Shown here piece by piece: positions 1 to 10,246 of a stretch of DNA of 64,000 nucleotides; positions within the stretch are counted from its first letter, which is position 1, and each line of letters opens with the position of its first letter. The notes below the pieces were generated by a model. The model did not search any database. It saw only the letters and a list, made by a program, of their open reading frames with translations, and had not been told where the DNA came from. This DNA is from Lepidostoma basale (taxonomy: Eukaryota > Arthropoda > Insecta > Trichoptera > Lepidostomatidae). Made by a program: the position numbers and the translations under genes. Location of the stretch: contig JAHDVF020001225.1 of NCBI GenBank assembly GCA_022606425.2, positions 372,001-436,000 of the forward strand, read 5' to 3'.

Positions 1-785
1 TAAGAGGAATTGGCCTCCTGTGAAGTCGACTCCCAGCTGTCGATACATCTCTTTGGTGGTCTGCCGGGTGTCGTCTACCTTGGTGCTGATCGTGCAACAC
101 AATGAAGGGAAGTCTGGATGGATCCATTCTCCTCACGTGTGCATACCAGTATCTTCTCCTTTGCCTTCCTCACCTAACGACATCCTCGTCCTTAGAGATT
201 TCCCTTATCCGTGTATTCCTTATCCTCTCATACAGTGTCTTGCCAGAAATATTTCTGAGCGTCTTCATTTCTGACACTCTGAGCGCGTTTTTTGTGATTG
301 TGGTGTCCGCCCTGCTATAAAATAAACTGCTTCGAAAGGCAGATCCTCCGCAGAGTCTTCGGACCCATTAAGGATGGTCAGACGTGGAGAAGGAGATACA
401 ACACAGAGCTCTACGATCTATACCAGGACGTCAGCGTGGGTCAAGTTTATAAAGATTAACAGACTGCGCTGGCTAGGGCACTTACACCGCATGGGAAATC
501 TGGAGCCCCCCAAAAGAGTGTTGTATGACAATCCAGCAGGGCGAAAAATCATCAGTAGGCCGAGACTGCGATGGCTGGATAGCGCCGTGGCAGATTGTGG
601 CATCCTGGAGCAGCAAGACTGGGAGGTGGCGGCCAGAAACAGGACGGAATGGAGACGTTTCTTGGAGGAGGCCAAGACCCACCAAGAGTAGTTGCGCCGG
701 AGAAGAAGAAGAAGAATGTATCCGCCCTGCACTCAATCCCACATGTCATGATAGGTCGCACACAAGTCTTATAGGTTCTCATTTT
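1..785 (-). pseudogene. LINE-B reverse transcriptase C-terminus, split by an insertion
   Basis: Read on the minus strand from about 785 to 721 and then 315 to 1, this gives the C-terminal part of a non-LTR retrotransposon RT. It has KTCVRPIMT followed by RADT, then EMKTLRNISGKTL, then RRRYWYAHVRRMD. The two parts join in frame once the plus-strand insert at 316-720 and one 10-bp duplication are removed. A TGA stop lies in the DEDVVR segment, so it is dead. The copy is cut by the window edge. LINE-B has eight or more further pieces here. The clade is uncertain (RTE-like). Confidence 0.75.
316..720 (+). pseudogene. LINE-C RT C-terminus inserted into LINE-B
   Basis: A 5'-truncated retrocopy with the typical RT tail motifs: RRVFGPIKDG near 340-370, RLRWLGHLHRM near 455-490, then a Gly/Arg-rich 'GR..SRPRLRWLD' block and EWRRFLEEA at the end. 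A frameshift near 445-455 separates the first block from the rest; the longer open frame runs 374-691. The tail is a short GAA run at about 703-717. The 10-bp duplication TCCGCCCTGC (306-315 and 721-730) marks target-primed insertion. Confidence 0.8.
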
Positions 786-1425
786 GCTGCTGAATTTCAA
801 TACCGTTTTCTTTATTAAATGTATGAGTATTTTCAATTAAATGGTTATTAGAAAGGCATCTAAGATGTTATTTAATTCTTATGTCTTATTTAAGCCTTTT
901 CTTATCCTGTCTGAACAGATCGTAAGATCTACATAAAAAGAATAATATGTAACGTTCGTGTTTTGTTATTGGAATAAATTAAAAAGCTTATTAGGCAATT
1001 CGAAAGCTTTCGATTGTTATAGTTACGCGCTCCTGATACACAGTTATGAAAACCTAATTAGACCTTTGAGAGAATAACGCGGTTATTATTTGCTACTGGA
1101 GGGGGGACTTTATTACACGCTCTCATATAAATTACACGCGATAAGTATTTGACGATCTTTACAGAAATAGCACTGGAGCTTAACGAGATTGTGAATTTAA
1201 ATCCCGACAAGATATAATCTTATTCGACCATTATAAACCTGTTCATAAGTAAAGGTATTTGTGTATTTCCAAAATCACAACGTAACGCCTAGCGGTGCAA
1301 TACTATGTAATGGAGACTGGATCGATCTCCGAAACGTTGATTGTCAAGGTAACAATCTGACTTTTCTTTTATATATATAGACTTATATACTATATATACC
1401 ATATATACTATAGACTTACTATAGA
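786..1425. other. No gene seen; AT-rich, with TA-rich tract
   Basis: No coding frame recognised. 1363-1425 is a TATA/CTATA low-complexity tract. Around 1310-1350 there is a hairpin (GGAGA/TCTCC) followed by GAAAC, a possible decayed relative of the hammerhead-like modules listed below. Confidence 0.5.
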
Positions 1426-1936
1426 TAGGCGAGTAGAGAGGGAGTGAATGGTGCACTTAAAGATGTCATCGCAAATAAAAACCTATCAAAAAAAGCTAAA
1501 ATGGCAGTGCACAATGGTGTTCTTGTTCCGACCCTTATGTATGGAAGCAAGGCGTGGAACTGGCTAAAGAAGGATGAAAGTAGAATAAATGCAGTAGAAA
1601 TGAGATCTCTTAGACGCATGTGTGGAAACTCTGTGTATAATAGAGTGTCGAATGAAAACATAAGAAGTGAATGCCGTGCGAATGATGGTGTTATGAACAA
1701 CATACTGAAATGGTTTGGACACATGGAAAGGATGAATGAAGAAAAAATGGTAAAAAAAAGAATATGTTAACGATGTAAGTGGAACTTTAAATAGAAGAAG
1801 ACTGAGAAAAACGTGGCACAATGAAATAAATCAAATATTGAATGTCAACCACGTGAAAAGTTAGCGAGAGAAATATATCAGGAAATAAAAGTGTGGCAGT
1901 CCATTCATTCTTTTCTGCCAATGGGGAAGACGGGTT
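1426..1936 (+). pseudogene. RTE-1 LINE, RT C-terminus
   Basis: The 1444-1770 frame reads NGALKDVIANKNLSK, then MYGSKAWNW, RINAVEMRSLRRMCG and WFGHMERMNEE, the hallmark of this family. It then frameshifts near 1765; the downstream part (RGRLRKTW-like, then KVWQSI) follows in another frame to about 1930. The end is degraded (ATGGGGAAGACGGG instead of the GC hairpin), and no TTAG tail remains before the next element. Confidence 0.8.
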
Positions 1937-2125
1937 ATGGAGTGGAGACCGCGTACAGGATTTCGTAGAGTTGGACGTCCCTCTGCCCGCTGGAACGACG
2001 ATCAGAAGAGGATTGCTGGACATGGATGGATGGAAGCGGCAAGGGATAGGGGGCGGTGGCGTCTTTTGGGAGAGGGCTAATTTCAACAGTGGATCGCAGA
2101 CAGCTGATGATGAAGAAATTGAGTT
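1937..2125 (+). pseudogene. LINE-I RT C-terminal fragment
   Basis: The frame starting at about 1936 reads GRPSARWNDDQKRIAG, then WMEAARDRGRWRLLGE, a stop in place of the usual Ala/Tyr codon, then QQWIADS. This is the 'GRPxxRW..D.....W...A.DR..W..L.E.Y.QQW' ending of many arthropod LINEs. It abuts RTE-1 without a spacer. The tail is TGATGATGAAG-like. Confidence 0.65.
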
Positions 2126-2596
2126 TTATATCATTGTTTAAGGCCCAGTTCAGTTCAAAACAGTTTTCTAAGATTTATCTCTAATGAGATGGTGATATAA
2201 AATTGTTGCAGTTTATAAAAATCGTGTTTGTAAAATATTACTTACCTTTATATGCACCGAGGTAATAAATTTTCCCTATCTATCCAACTTTCGTCTCTTT
2301 CTTTCCGCTGCTAGCTCACATTTTTTCTCACTTAATCATAGGTGTAATGACTTTTTCGCACATCCTTCTTAATGACCTCATTTCCGGCCTCGTGTATCCT
2401 GCTTTCTTCCTTCCTGCGCCTTTTCCAAAACCCTTCTTTTACGTCATACGCAACCGTACAGTAAACGTACCGTGTTGTTTTTTCAAACGTGTACTTTCAG
2501 TGCTGGATAATTTGATTTAATAAATAACTGTACCAAAGTTTTACTATACTTTAGGACGAATCAATTTAACTATGCTATACTATTATTTATTAAAAA
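2126..2596. other. No gene seen
   Basis: AT-rich single-copy-looking sequence; no coding frame, repeat family or RNA gene recognised. Confidence 0.5.
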
Positions 2597-3140
2597 AATA
2601 AACTAACTAACTAACTAACCATCGTGCCGTCCCCCCGGAAGGGTAGGCAGAAATAATGGAACGCCACACTGTTCTGTCCTGACATACTTCTCTCATTTCC
2701 TCAACATTCATACATCTTGTGATGCACGCACGTCGATTTCTCTGACTTCTCACGTGACCGACATTTAATATTTGATTGATTTTATCGTCCCACGCTCTCC
2801 TCGGCCTTCATCTATTTCTTGCTCTATTCACGTCGTTTACATATACCTTCTTCACCATTCTGTCTTCACTCAATCATTTCATGTGTCCAAACCATCTTAA
2901 TGACCCTTTCATTATTTTGTTCATGACACTTTTATTCGCACCGCATTCACTTCTTTTACTTGCATTTAACCCTCTATCATATGCAGATTTGCCACATATT
3001 CGTCTTAGAGATCTCATTTCCACTGCATTTATTAAACTTTTATCCTTCTTTTGCCAGTTGCATGCTTCACTTCCATAAAAATAAAAATCTCTATTATACT
3101 CGCACATGATTTTGCGAATATGAAAAGCCGATAACACATT
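2597..3140 (-). pseudogene. RTE-1 LINE, RT C-terminus with tail
   Basis: Minus strand. The tail (CTAA repeats on the plus strand, 2601-2619) precedes a GC hairpin (CCCCCCGGAAGGG) and the family's C-terminus. The best frame is 2874-3137: WQKKDKSLINAVEMRSLRR, CGANKSVMNK and SLRWFGHM. Several frame breaks lie between 2620 and 2870. Confidence 0.8.
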
Positions 3141-3148
3141 AAAATCGT

Positions 3149-3640
3149 GGAATTACCATCTCTCCGAAGGGGTAGATAGAACTAATGGAACACCACACTG
3201 TTCTTGTCCTACATACTTCTCTCGACATTCATACATCGTGTCATTCACGTACGTCGATTCCTTCAACTCCTCACGTGATCGATTTTCAATATATGATTTA
3301 TTTGATCGTGCCACGTTTTACTCGGTCTTCCTCTATTTCTAGTTCCATTTACATCGTCAAATTGTATTTTTTTTTTTACCATTATTTCTTCAATCATTAT
3401 TTTCATGTGTCCAAACCATCCTTATGTTACTCTCATTAATATGTGTTTAACACTTTCATTTGCGCCGTTCTCACTTCTTATATTTTCATTCGACACTCTA
3501 TCATACACAGTTTTTCCACATATTCCTCTAAGAGTTCTTATTTATACTTCATTAATTCTACTTTCATCCTTCTTTTGCCATTTTCATGCTTCGCTTTCAT
3601 ACATATTAGTGTTTATTTTTCATTAATCTTGTGATGGAAT
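3149..3640 (-). pseudogene. RTE-1 LINE, second degraded copy
   Basis: Immediately upstream of the preceding copy and in the same orientation. It starts at the hairpin (CTCCGAAGGGG, near 3160) with no TTAG tail left. Alignment by eye to other copies continues through the histidine/arginine-rich end and the RRMCG-type region to about 3640. Many indels; no long frame on the coding strand. Confidence 0.65.
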
Positions 3641-3706
3641 TCTATCCGAAATTATTCATGAGTAACCTAATATCATCACGAAAATATGGCATGGACCAAA
3701 TAAATC

Positions 3707-3835
3707 GATGCGGGTGTTTGACTCGTGTGAATTTTGAAGAATCTAGATAAATGTGTCAGGATAGAGTAGTGTGGTGGTCTATTCTCATTACCTACCCTTG
3801 CGGGAAGGGGTGCGATGGTTTTTTGTTATTGTTGT
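3707..3835 (+). pseudogene. RTE-1b LINE 3' end
   Basis: Plus-strand 3' end: CAGGATAGAGTAGTGTGGTG, then CTACCCTTGCGGGAAGGGG, GCGATGG and a TTATTGTTGTTC tail. The TTG-type tail and 'DRVVW' wording separate RTE-1b from RTE-1. Confidence 0.65.
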
Positions 3836-4064
3836 TCATCACTTCGTTTCCCTGAATAGGTAGGAACAAGGTGCGGCAAAACAGACAGTGCAGATTTGAA
3901 GGGCTATTAAGAAATGAGATGAATTTTATTTTATTTGGTACATCATGCTGTTTCACGCATCAAGTCTTGAAGATGACACCAGAAAGATGATGGCCCCCAG
4001 CAGCGATACATTGATGAAGGCGATTTCTGGGCTGCATTTTGGCACATATCCTTAAGTTCTTTTT

Positions 4065-4232
4065 CAAAGTGTGGAGAGAGGAAACGATGAGCGGATTGCA
4101 TTGAAAAAGTTTGGAAGAAAATGAAAGGAGCTGGTGAATGTATAGAGATAGCCAGGGATAGAAATCAATAGAGGGATGTTGTAGAGGAGGCCAAGTACAC
4201 CGGGATATAGCGCCGAGAAGTAGTAGTAGTAT
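4065..4232 (+). pseudogene. LINE-F 3' end
   Basis: Matches the end of the longer LINE-F copy at 34276-34735: MKGAGE, ARDRNQ, VVEEAK, then a GGGATATAGCGCCGAGAAG block and a (TAG)n tail at about 4217-4231. 5'-truncated. Confidence 0.6.
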
Positions 4233-4377
4233 GCTTTCATTGGCTTACCTTCATTTCACGCTCCATCCACATGCATCAACTTGGTTCGCCATTAATTATT
4301 TACATTCTTCTTTGGTAGACTCATCATCATCATCGGCTGTCCCTCGTGTCCGAGGAGGACTGTCCTTCACGATTGTG

Positions 4378-4464
4378 GGTCTGCATGTGACTAGCGCCCT
4401 TGAGATGAGTAATTCATAAAAATGGCGCTTTATAAATTATCCAATTTATTATTATTATTATTTT
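4378..4464 (+). repeat. CR-M LINE 3' end with (ATT)n tail
   Basis: Contains GCGCCCTTGAGATGAGTAAT, ATGGCGCTTTATAAATTA and a run of ATT repeats (4447-4463). The same block ends the CR1-like copy at 21835-22530 and recurs at 17522-17600. Confidence 0.65.
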
Positions 4465-4859
4465 AAAGAGCCCAATCCTGGACCCAAAAATTCTGGGGCA
4501 TCTCGAGTAGGGGAAGACGCTTGTAATCTCCCAGTGGTCTCTCCTTTCTCATCCTCCTTCTCTCTGCGACATCGTCTCTGCGCTGTGCTTCAAAGTCTTG
4601 CGTGCATTTATGTACTGTTGTTCTCCACCTAGGTGTCTTCTGCAGTCTTTTCCCAGCAGTCACAGTCGATGCCAGTCTTTTGTAGGTTTCCTTTGAGGGA
4701 GTCCTTAAAGCGTTTCTTCTGACTACCGTGTGAGCGTTTCCCTTGTGTAAGCTGAGAGTACACAATCTTCCAGGTCTGATGACTTACAATCTGATGACGT
4801 GACCAGCCCAGCGCATTCATCTTTCTTCGGCTAACCTTCATTTCATGCTCCATCCACAT
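4465..4859 (-). pseudogene. LINE-L RT C-terminus
   Basis: Two overlapping minus-strand frames (4629-4859, then 4463-4765) read YSQLTQGKRSHGSQKKRFKD, SLKGNLQKTGID and then RWRTTVHK plus a basic REERR-like stretch. This is the well-known 'GKRSxGGQKKRFKD' end of RTE/BovB-like RTs. A frameshift lies near 4650. The usual terminal Cys2His2 motif is degraded. It lies tail to tail with CR-M. Confidence 0.7.
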
Positions 4860-4907
4860 ACGTCAACTTGTTTCGTCATTTATTATTTACATTATTCTTT
4901 CATTAAA

Positions 4908-5325
4908 GGCGTTTCTGTCCCTGACAGTTCGAAACAACGCTCCTTAAACCAGTCAAGTTCCTTATGTTGCATAGCCAGAGGATTCGCTTCCTTTTATTAT
5001 TTTAATATCTTCGCTCGATTAAAAGGAAGTTTTCCTCGCTTGAGTCATTATTAAGCCTAAATATTATATAAGTAGTCTAAGGACCGTATCCAAGATGAAA
5101 AGAATTCCTACTCCGTTGTCATTTAATATTTCCGGGAAATGCGAAAATGGGGCTTCACGAAGTGTCCCTCGCTACTACACGCTATTCTCGCTCAATAGCC
5201 ACCTTTAAAATATATTTTATATCGTAAAATGATCGTTGAATAGCAAGCACTGGAGAATATAGTATTTTTCGCTTCTTAACCGCACTAATAAAATTTACAA
5301 TCTAAGGAAAATTGAGTTGAATTTT
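4908..5325. other. No gene seen
   Basis: AT-rich; nothing recognised on either strand. Confidence 0.5.
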
Positions 5326-6290
5326 GTTGAACAACAACAAAAATAAATCATTATGCCGTTTCCCCACAGATGAAGGCAGATATAATCGAATCAAATCAAA
5401 TCAAATCAAACCAGTTTATTTCATCAACAGACATTACAAAATTATTTTTTGAGGCATGTATTGAGAACAGGTAAAATAATATATTGTGTATAGCATACTA
5501 CCAGAAACGCATGAGAGATGATTCAACATTAGGAAGACAGGATACTCTCCAGAATTAAGAGTTTTTGCCTTTTGAACGTACTTTCACTAATATGAAAGAC
5601 GTTGATCTCCAAGGGTACCGCGTTCAGCAGATTAATTGCTCTTCCCACCGGTGTCACCAGAGGCAGGTTGGTTCTGGCGGCCGGTAGATAAAACAATCTA
5701 GGTAAAACAATGTAATGCCACATTACTCTATCCTGACACACCTCTCTAAATTCCTCCACATTCATACAACGAGTCATACACGCACGTCGATTCTTCCGAC
5801 TTCTTACATGACCAACCTTAAAATTTTGATTAGTTTGGTCATGCCATGTTTTTCTCGATCTGCCTCTACTGCGTACTCCATTTACATCATTAACGTATAC
5901 TTTCTTAACCATTCTTTCTCTATCCATGCGCTCTATATGTCCGAACCAACGCAGCGATCCTTTCATAATTTAATTAATAATACCTTCTTCCGCTCTACAT
6001 TCCTTTAAAATTTGGTCATGCCATATTTTCCTCTTTCGACATCGTACTCCATTTACATCGTTAGTGTATACTTTCTGAAACCATTCTCTCTCCATCCATG
6101 CGTTCCATATGTCTGAACCAATGCAGCGATCCTTTCATATTTTAATTAATAATACCTTCTTCCGCCCTACATTCCTTACTTATATCAGCATTGAAATTCT
6201 GTCGTACATCATCCTAACACACATAGGTACGTCTAAAATACCTCATCTCTACCGCATTTATTCTGTTTTCATCCAATTAATACCATTGTT
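5326..6290 (-). pseudogene. RTE-1b LINE interrupted by JOC-H and carrying a tandem duplication
   Basis: The 3' end on the plus strand is 5326-5388 (AACAACAACA tail, CCGTTTCCCCAC hairpin remnant). The element resumes at 5712-6290 after JOC-H. The frame 5966-5715 reads LRWFGHIERMDRERMVKKV, YVNDVNG, RSRKTWHDQ, RACMTRCMNVEE. A stretch of about 185 bp (5818-6005) is repeated in tandem at 6006-6180. Confidence 0.75.
5389..5711 (-). pseudogene. JOC-H 3' end nested in RTE-1b
   Basis: Tail at the left, ATCAA repeats 5390-5411, followed by a 3' untranslated part and the last ~50 codons (ESTFKRQKLLILESILSS, RAINLLNAVPLEINVFH). It matches 50142-50430. By chance the RTE-1b frame reads into it, giving a chimeric 145-aa frame (5529-5966) with no biological meaning. 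TSD not resolved. Confidence 0.75.
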
Positions 6291-6329
6291 GAAGCAACAA
6301 TAAATATCTCTTTACACACATCTATCGAC

Positions 6330-6545
6330 GACCTTCGTAGCCAAGTGGTAAGAACTTTGACTGCCACACCGAAGGTTCCGGGTTCGATTACCGGCGATGG
6401 TAGTGTGATTGTCACACTGTCATTGGTCTGTTGTAAAATTCATGTGACAATAAAATGGCGATAGATTAGCTACCCACTACTCCCTAATGAATATGATAAC
6501 TTTATCCTTTACATCGATTTGGCTCGTAGCTGTTATGTTAATATT
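6330..6545 (+). mobile_element. SINE-1 copy (tRNA-headed)
   Basis: GACCTTCGTAGCCAAGTGG holds a good pol III A box, and GGTTCGATTACC (6381-6392) is the B box at the right spacing. The body has GTGTGATTGTCACACTGTC and GGCGATAGATTAGC. The 3' part TTTACATCGATTTGGCTCG (about 6500-6520) matches the shared SINE-1/N tail. The A-tail-like end is lost. Confidence 0.8.
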
Positions 6546-7032
6546 TTAATTAAAAACGCCTAGAAGACAGACGTTTTCATTAATATTAACTGCATCTTCT
6601 AATGAAAATATTTTGTGCTACGGTAAAAGAGATAGTACACATATTTCTCTCTCAGCTTTAATCACAGATAAGTGACTTGATACAATATATTGGACCACTT
6701 GTAGAACTCCGGAGTCTGCAGAACGTAGCAGTTATCAGTTTATGAGATCTTATAATTAATTGAAAATTAATCGCCACTTCTCTGTGTCCCAGAGAGAAGT
6801 ATATGCCAATTTCCCGAACAATGATTAATGGCTTGATGATAGTTTAATTAGAACGGTTACCTTAAGCAATCAAGCTTCAAGCACTATGTCACTATATTAG
6901 TCATATAATTTACATTGCTATGATTAACTCAACGCCCAATTTACATACTAAAGTCTTGTTTTTCACGCCTGGCGATGGTTTCAACAGAAGGATTTTCAAT
7001 TCAAAGATATTATTTTCATATGACGAAATTTT
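6546..7032. other. No gene seen; small T-repeat piece
   Basis: 6551-6590 carries CTAGAAGACAGACGTTTTCA, an end fragment of the T fold-back. The rest is AT-rich and unrecognised. Confidence 0.5.
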
Positions 7033-7252
7033 TTAAGATTTACATGATGAAGGGTCGTATCTATTCTGTAAACCATTGACCATGGAACGCCATGCGCTCC
7101 TGTCACCCGTCTGTCCCCAGGATGTAGCTAATGAGAGACCACTTAGCTCCCTGATTTGATCGGACCAGCGGCTCGGTGGTCGTCCCTGTGGTCGCCTTCT
7201 CTCCACTTTGCCCATGATGACGAGCTTTTGAAGGTTGCCCTGATCTCTCCGG
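7033..7252 (-). pseudogene. LINE-J RT C-terminal fragment
   Basis: The minus-strand frame 7215-7036 reads PQGRPPSRWSDQIRELSG, then GDRSAWRSMVNGLQNRYDP. 'GRPPxRWSDQI' and 'RxxWRSMV.GLQ...DP' form a recurrent insect LINE ending. It abuts the SINE-1 tail at 7254. Confidence 0.7.
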
Positions 7253-7253
7253 G

Positions 7254-7254
7254 C

Positions 7255-7285
<31 letters not shown>

Positions 7286-7520
7286 TTGTTGAATCGCTCT
7301 TTACATCATGACAGCATGAGCCAAATCGAAATAAGGGTTTTATAGATATCAAAGTGATTCTCGTGACATGTGATAGGTAGCTGATCTATCGCCATTTTAC
7401 TGTCACGTGAACTCTACACCAGATCAAAGACAGTGTGACAATCACACTGCCCTCGTCGGGAATCGAACCCGGAACCTTCGGGGTGGCAATCAATGCACTT
7501 ACCATTTGGCCACGAAGGTC
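7254..7520 (-). mobile_element. SINE-1, most complete copy
   Basis: Minus strand. It runs from the GACCTTCGTGGCCAAATGG head (7520) through the B box GGTTCGATTCCCG, the body with TGTGATTGTCACACTG, CATGTCACGAGAATCAC, then GATTTGGCTCATGCTGTCAT, GCGATTCAACAAAA and an (AAT)n tail (plus-strand TAT repeats 7254-7287). At about 267 bp this defines the whole SINE. Likely transcribed by RNA polymerase III when young. Confidence 0.85.
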
Positions 7521-7559
7521 ATGTCAAGGTATGTGTCAAGATAACAAAGAAAAAGTTCT

Positions 7560-7670
7560 TACATTTTTTGTACCTCAAAAAAACGGTTGTTACCCCTGGC
7601 TGTACCCAACTGATTTCTTGCTGGGTATGCTGGACTATCAGAAATTAGACGAGCTATCCATTTGGGTGTT
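7560..7670 (+). pseudogene. JOC-H-like RT fragment
   Basis: The frame gives GCYPWLYPTDFLLGML, matching the GSYPWLYPTAFLLGMLG block of JOC-H (minus-strand copy near 50600). Only about 35 codons survive between two SINE-1 copies. Confidence 0.6.
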
Positions 7671-7710
7671 CATTTTTTCAACTGTTTCGTGGTCGAATAC
7701 ATAACTGGCA

Positions 7711-7900
7711 GACCTTCGTGGCAGAGTGGTTACAAGCTCTGACTTCCATGCCGAAGGTCCTGGGTTCGATTCCCGGTGATGGCAGTGTGATTGTCACACT
7801 GTCTTTGGTCTGGTGTAGAATTCAAGTGACAATAAAATGGCGATAGATTGGCTACCTATCACATGTCACGAGAATCAATATAATAGCTAAAAAAATAATA
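7711..7900 (+). mobile_element. SINE-1 copy
   Basis: Head GACCTTCGTGGCAGAGTGG (A box) and GGTTCGATTCCCGG (B box). The body runs to CACATGTCACGAGAATCA, then a short AATAATAATT tail. It lacks the GATTTGGCTC tail block, so it is a 3' variant or deletion. Confidence 0.8.
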
Positions 7901-8811
7901 ATTGTATACAGTAATTGGGTCCAAACGACCTGTTGTGTACATAAAAAAAAAATAATAATAATAACTCTGATATGTTAAATGACTTGACATTGTTTGTCCC
8001 TGACAATTATCTATGACTAAAGCAAAATAGATAATTTCACCTACCTGTGTAGAATCAATCTACCTAAGGTAATGCCCCTAGGGCAGGATAAACATTTTTT
8101 AAACCACATCTCTTCGGATGTGGACATCTTCCACGATAGTGAGGCTACCCTCAGAAAACATTTTTTTCTTATATAAAGTATAAAATTGATATTTGCTTCT
8201 CTTGTTCTTCTTATTATTTCTTTTTACTTAATTGTTCAAAATAATTCACCATAACTTTGTGTTGTGACTCCACAACACAATATTGAATATTGAAGAAATG
8301 CTTTATTTTCATGTGTACTTCATATTTTACGCATATCAGGATGTGATTCTTTTAAACACCATGTATAATTTCAATTCTTGCGTCTCTTTTCCTAGCTGAG
8401 TTCACCATTAAGTATCAAAACGTCATGTCACTCGAGAGAAAACACTTTTATAGCCCTTTCTTACCCTTCCAGACCTTTTTCGCGCTGCCAGTTTTATTTT
8501 AAACTATTTTTTGTAAGACAGGTGAAATGGAAAGATAAATTAGGTGGTTGTCCGAATGTGACGTCAAACAATTTTTCAAGTTTATTTTTAAGTTAAGCCT
8601 TTTAAAAATAAACACAAAATACTAGAAAAAAATTGAAGATAGAATGTATTTCTGAATAAAAGATTTATTCTACATCCGTAAAATTCAATGACAGATTTTT
8701 CATATTTTTTGGTTCCATGAATTCTTCTGCAAACGTCATTGTTGAAAATCATTTCAATTTCCATATTAGTGTTTGGATAGTAATAAGTGCTATGTTTATG
8801 CTTATATTTAT
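7901..8811. other. No gene seen
   Basis: AT-rich. One small perfect hairpin (CCACATC, loop TCTTCG, GATGTGG at about 8103-8122). Nothing else recognised. Confidence 0.5.
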
Positions 8812-9066
8812 GTTATTATTATTATTATTTTGTTGAATCGCTCTTTACATCATGACAGCATGAGCCGATTATAAGATTATAAGATTATAATTATAATTAT
8901 CATAGTGATTCTCGTGACATGTGATAGGTAGCTAATCTATCGCCATTTTATTGTCCCGTGAATTCTACACCGGACCAAAGACAGTGTGACAATCACACTG
9001 CCCTCGCCGGGAATCGAACCCGGAACCTTCGGGGTGGCAGTCAATGCACTTACCACTCGGCCACGA
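8812..9066 (-). mobile_element. SINE-1 copy
   Basis: Full-length minus-strand copy. The head (GTCGTGGCCGAGTGG) is at 9066, the B box reads GGTTCGATTCCCG, and the tail has TTTTGTTGAATCGCTC on the plus strand next to TTA repeats (8813-8831). A short ATTATAAGATTATA expansion lies at 8874-8897. Confidence 0.85.
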
Positions 9067-9425
9067 CAACAAACCATCACGCCATTTCCCCCTAGGGGTA
9101 GGCAGAGAGAATGGACCGCCACACAACTCTATCCTGGCACACGTCTCATAAATTCCTCCACATTCATACATCGAGTCATACACGCACGTTGATTCTACCG
9201 ACTTCTACATGACCAACATTTAAAATTTGATTGATTTGGTCATGACATGTTTTCCTCGATCTGTCTCGACTCCGTTCCCCATTAACATCATTACCGTATA
9301 CTTTCTTAACCATTCTTTCTCCATCCATGCGCTCCATACGTCCGAACCAACTCAGTGATCCTTTCATATTTTTTTCATAATACCGTCTTCCGCTCTACAT
9401 TCCTTTTTATATCAGCATTATGTAT
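9067..9425 (-). pseudogene. RTE-1b LINE 3' part
   Basis: Abuts the SINE-1 head directly. Plus-strand ACAACAAACCATCACGCC tail, hairpin CCCCCTAGGGG (9089-9099), then the C-terminus. The minus-strand frame 9367-9179 reads MKGSLSWFGRMERMDGERM, VKKVYGNDVNG, RKTCHDQINQ. 5'-truncated near 9425. Confidence 0.75.
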
Positions 9426-9638
9426 GTTGAATATAAAATATATATGTATAAAATATATGGATATTTATGATATTGCGATTGAAATTAATTTAATTCACTT
9501 TCTTTATATGTTTTTACGCCTCTCAAAAGTAGTTTTTTTTTCTCTCTTAATTGCGAGATATTTTTACTAATCTCTAAATGGTGTATAATTACTATGTATA
9601 TATATGTATGTATTGTCTATTATTACTTTGTCCCATAA

Positions 9639-10246
9639 TGTCGGGGTTAAATGCATAACCCAGATAAGCAAATTTCATGATGAAATATATGACACGAATA
9701 ACCGAAAAACGCCTGACTCAGGACCTACTTATCAAAACTGATGATTCGAAGGCCCAGATTTATTCAGTTTGGTCACTAGGTCACTAGAGCAGAGCATCGT
9801 GTACAAAGCATATAAAAGCGGCACTTCCGATCACCCAATACGTCAGTCAGTATTACGGCTTCTAACAGACACGAGTCTACGTTAATAAGTCTACTCCGCG
9901 AGGGGTCTCGGACTCCCTCCAGCCGACCTACGAAGCCACGCTACTACGTCATTCCTTCTTGCGACTTCTAACCGACACGAGTCCACGCCGTCAAGTCTAC
10001 GTACGAGAAACCTCTGACCCTCCTACCGAGCTACGCAACTGTCTACACTGCTACGCCACGTAACTTCCGGCGAATCTTCGCTCCAGCCGACCAATGCTAC
10101 TGCCCAGCAAGCCATCAACCCTAGCTGCTATCGACGTCCAGGCGCACGCTCCATCACGAGTACATAATACTATTAACGTATGATTACTTGTAACCTGCAA
10201 TAAACGCTGAAACCTCCACTGCTTTTATCTTTCACCACTTCCCCCA
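9639..10246 (+). mobile_element. Probable solo LTR
   Basis: Starts TGTCGGGG and ends CCCCCA, so has TG...CA ends with a short inverted GGGG/CCCC. Inside are a TATA box (TATAAAAG, 9811-9818), a TCAGTCAGT initiator-like site about 30 bases on, and a poly(A) signal AATAAA (10199-10204), in LTR order. Two related 40-bp blocks (9858-9895 and 9960-10002, sharing GACACGAGTC and AAGTCTAC) repeat inside. No PBS or internal region adjoins it. The superfamily (Ty3-like?) is a guess. It is markedly more GC-rich than its flanks. Confidence 0.6.
9811..9850 (+). promoter_or_regulatory. LTR core promoter candidate
   Basis: TATAAAAG at 9811-9818 and a doubled TCAGT at about 9842-9850, at typical TATA-to-start spacing in an LTR U3/R junction. 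Confidence 0.5.

Larger units (their letters stand above)
4240..4907. repeat. Direct ~80-bp repeats flanking a LINE pair
   Basis: 4240-4318 and 4833-4907 are imperfect copies of one sequence (TTCATTTCACGCTCCATCCA versus TTCATTTCATGCTCCATCCA, and onwards). They flank CR-M and LINE-L tails. They are too long for a TSD, so a local duplication is more likely. Confidence 0.5.

Noticed and set aside
374..691. 105-codon ORF as a host gene
   Set aside because: RT C-terminal motifs, a flanking TSD and a GAA tail show a retroelement fragment; the minus frames over it are shadows.
5529..5966. 145-codon minus ORF as one protein
   Set aside because: It is a chance fusion of RTE-1b and nested JOC-H sequence.
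6330..6400. Functional tRNA gene
   Set aside because: Part of a six-copy SINE family with a common body and tail.
7254..7287. CRISPR or minisatellite array in TTA/CTT/CTAA repeats
   Set aside because: Short tails of retroelements; no spacer structure anywhere in the window.
8103..8122. Rho-independent terminator
   Set aside because: A 7-bp hairpin in eukaryotic non-coding DNA with no gene nearby has no such meaning.
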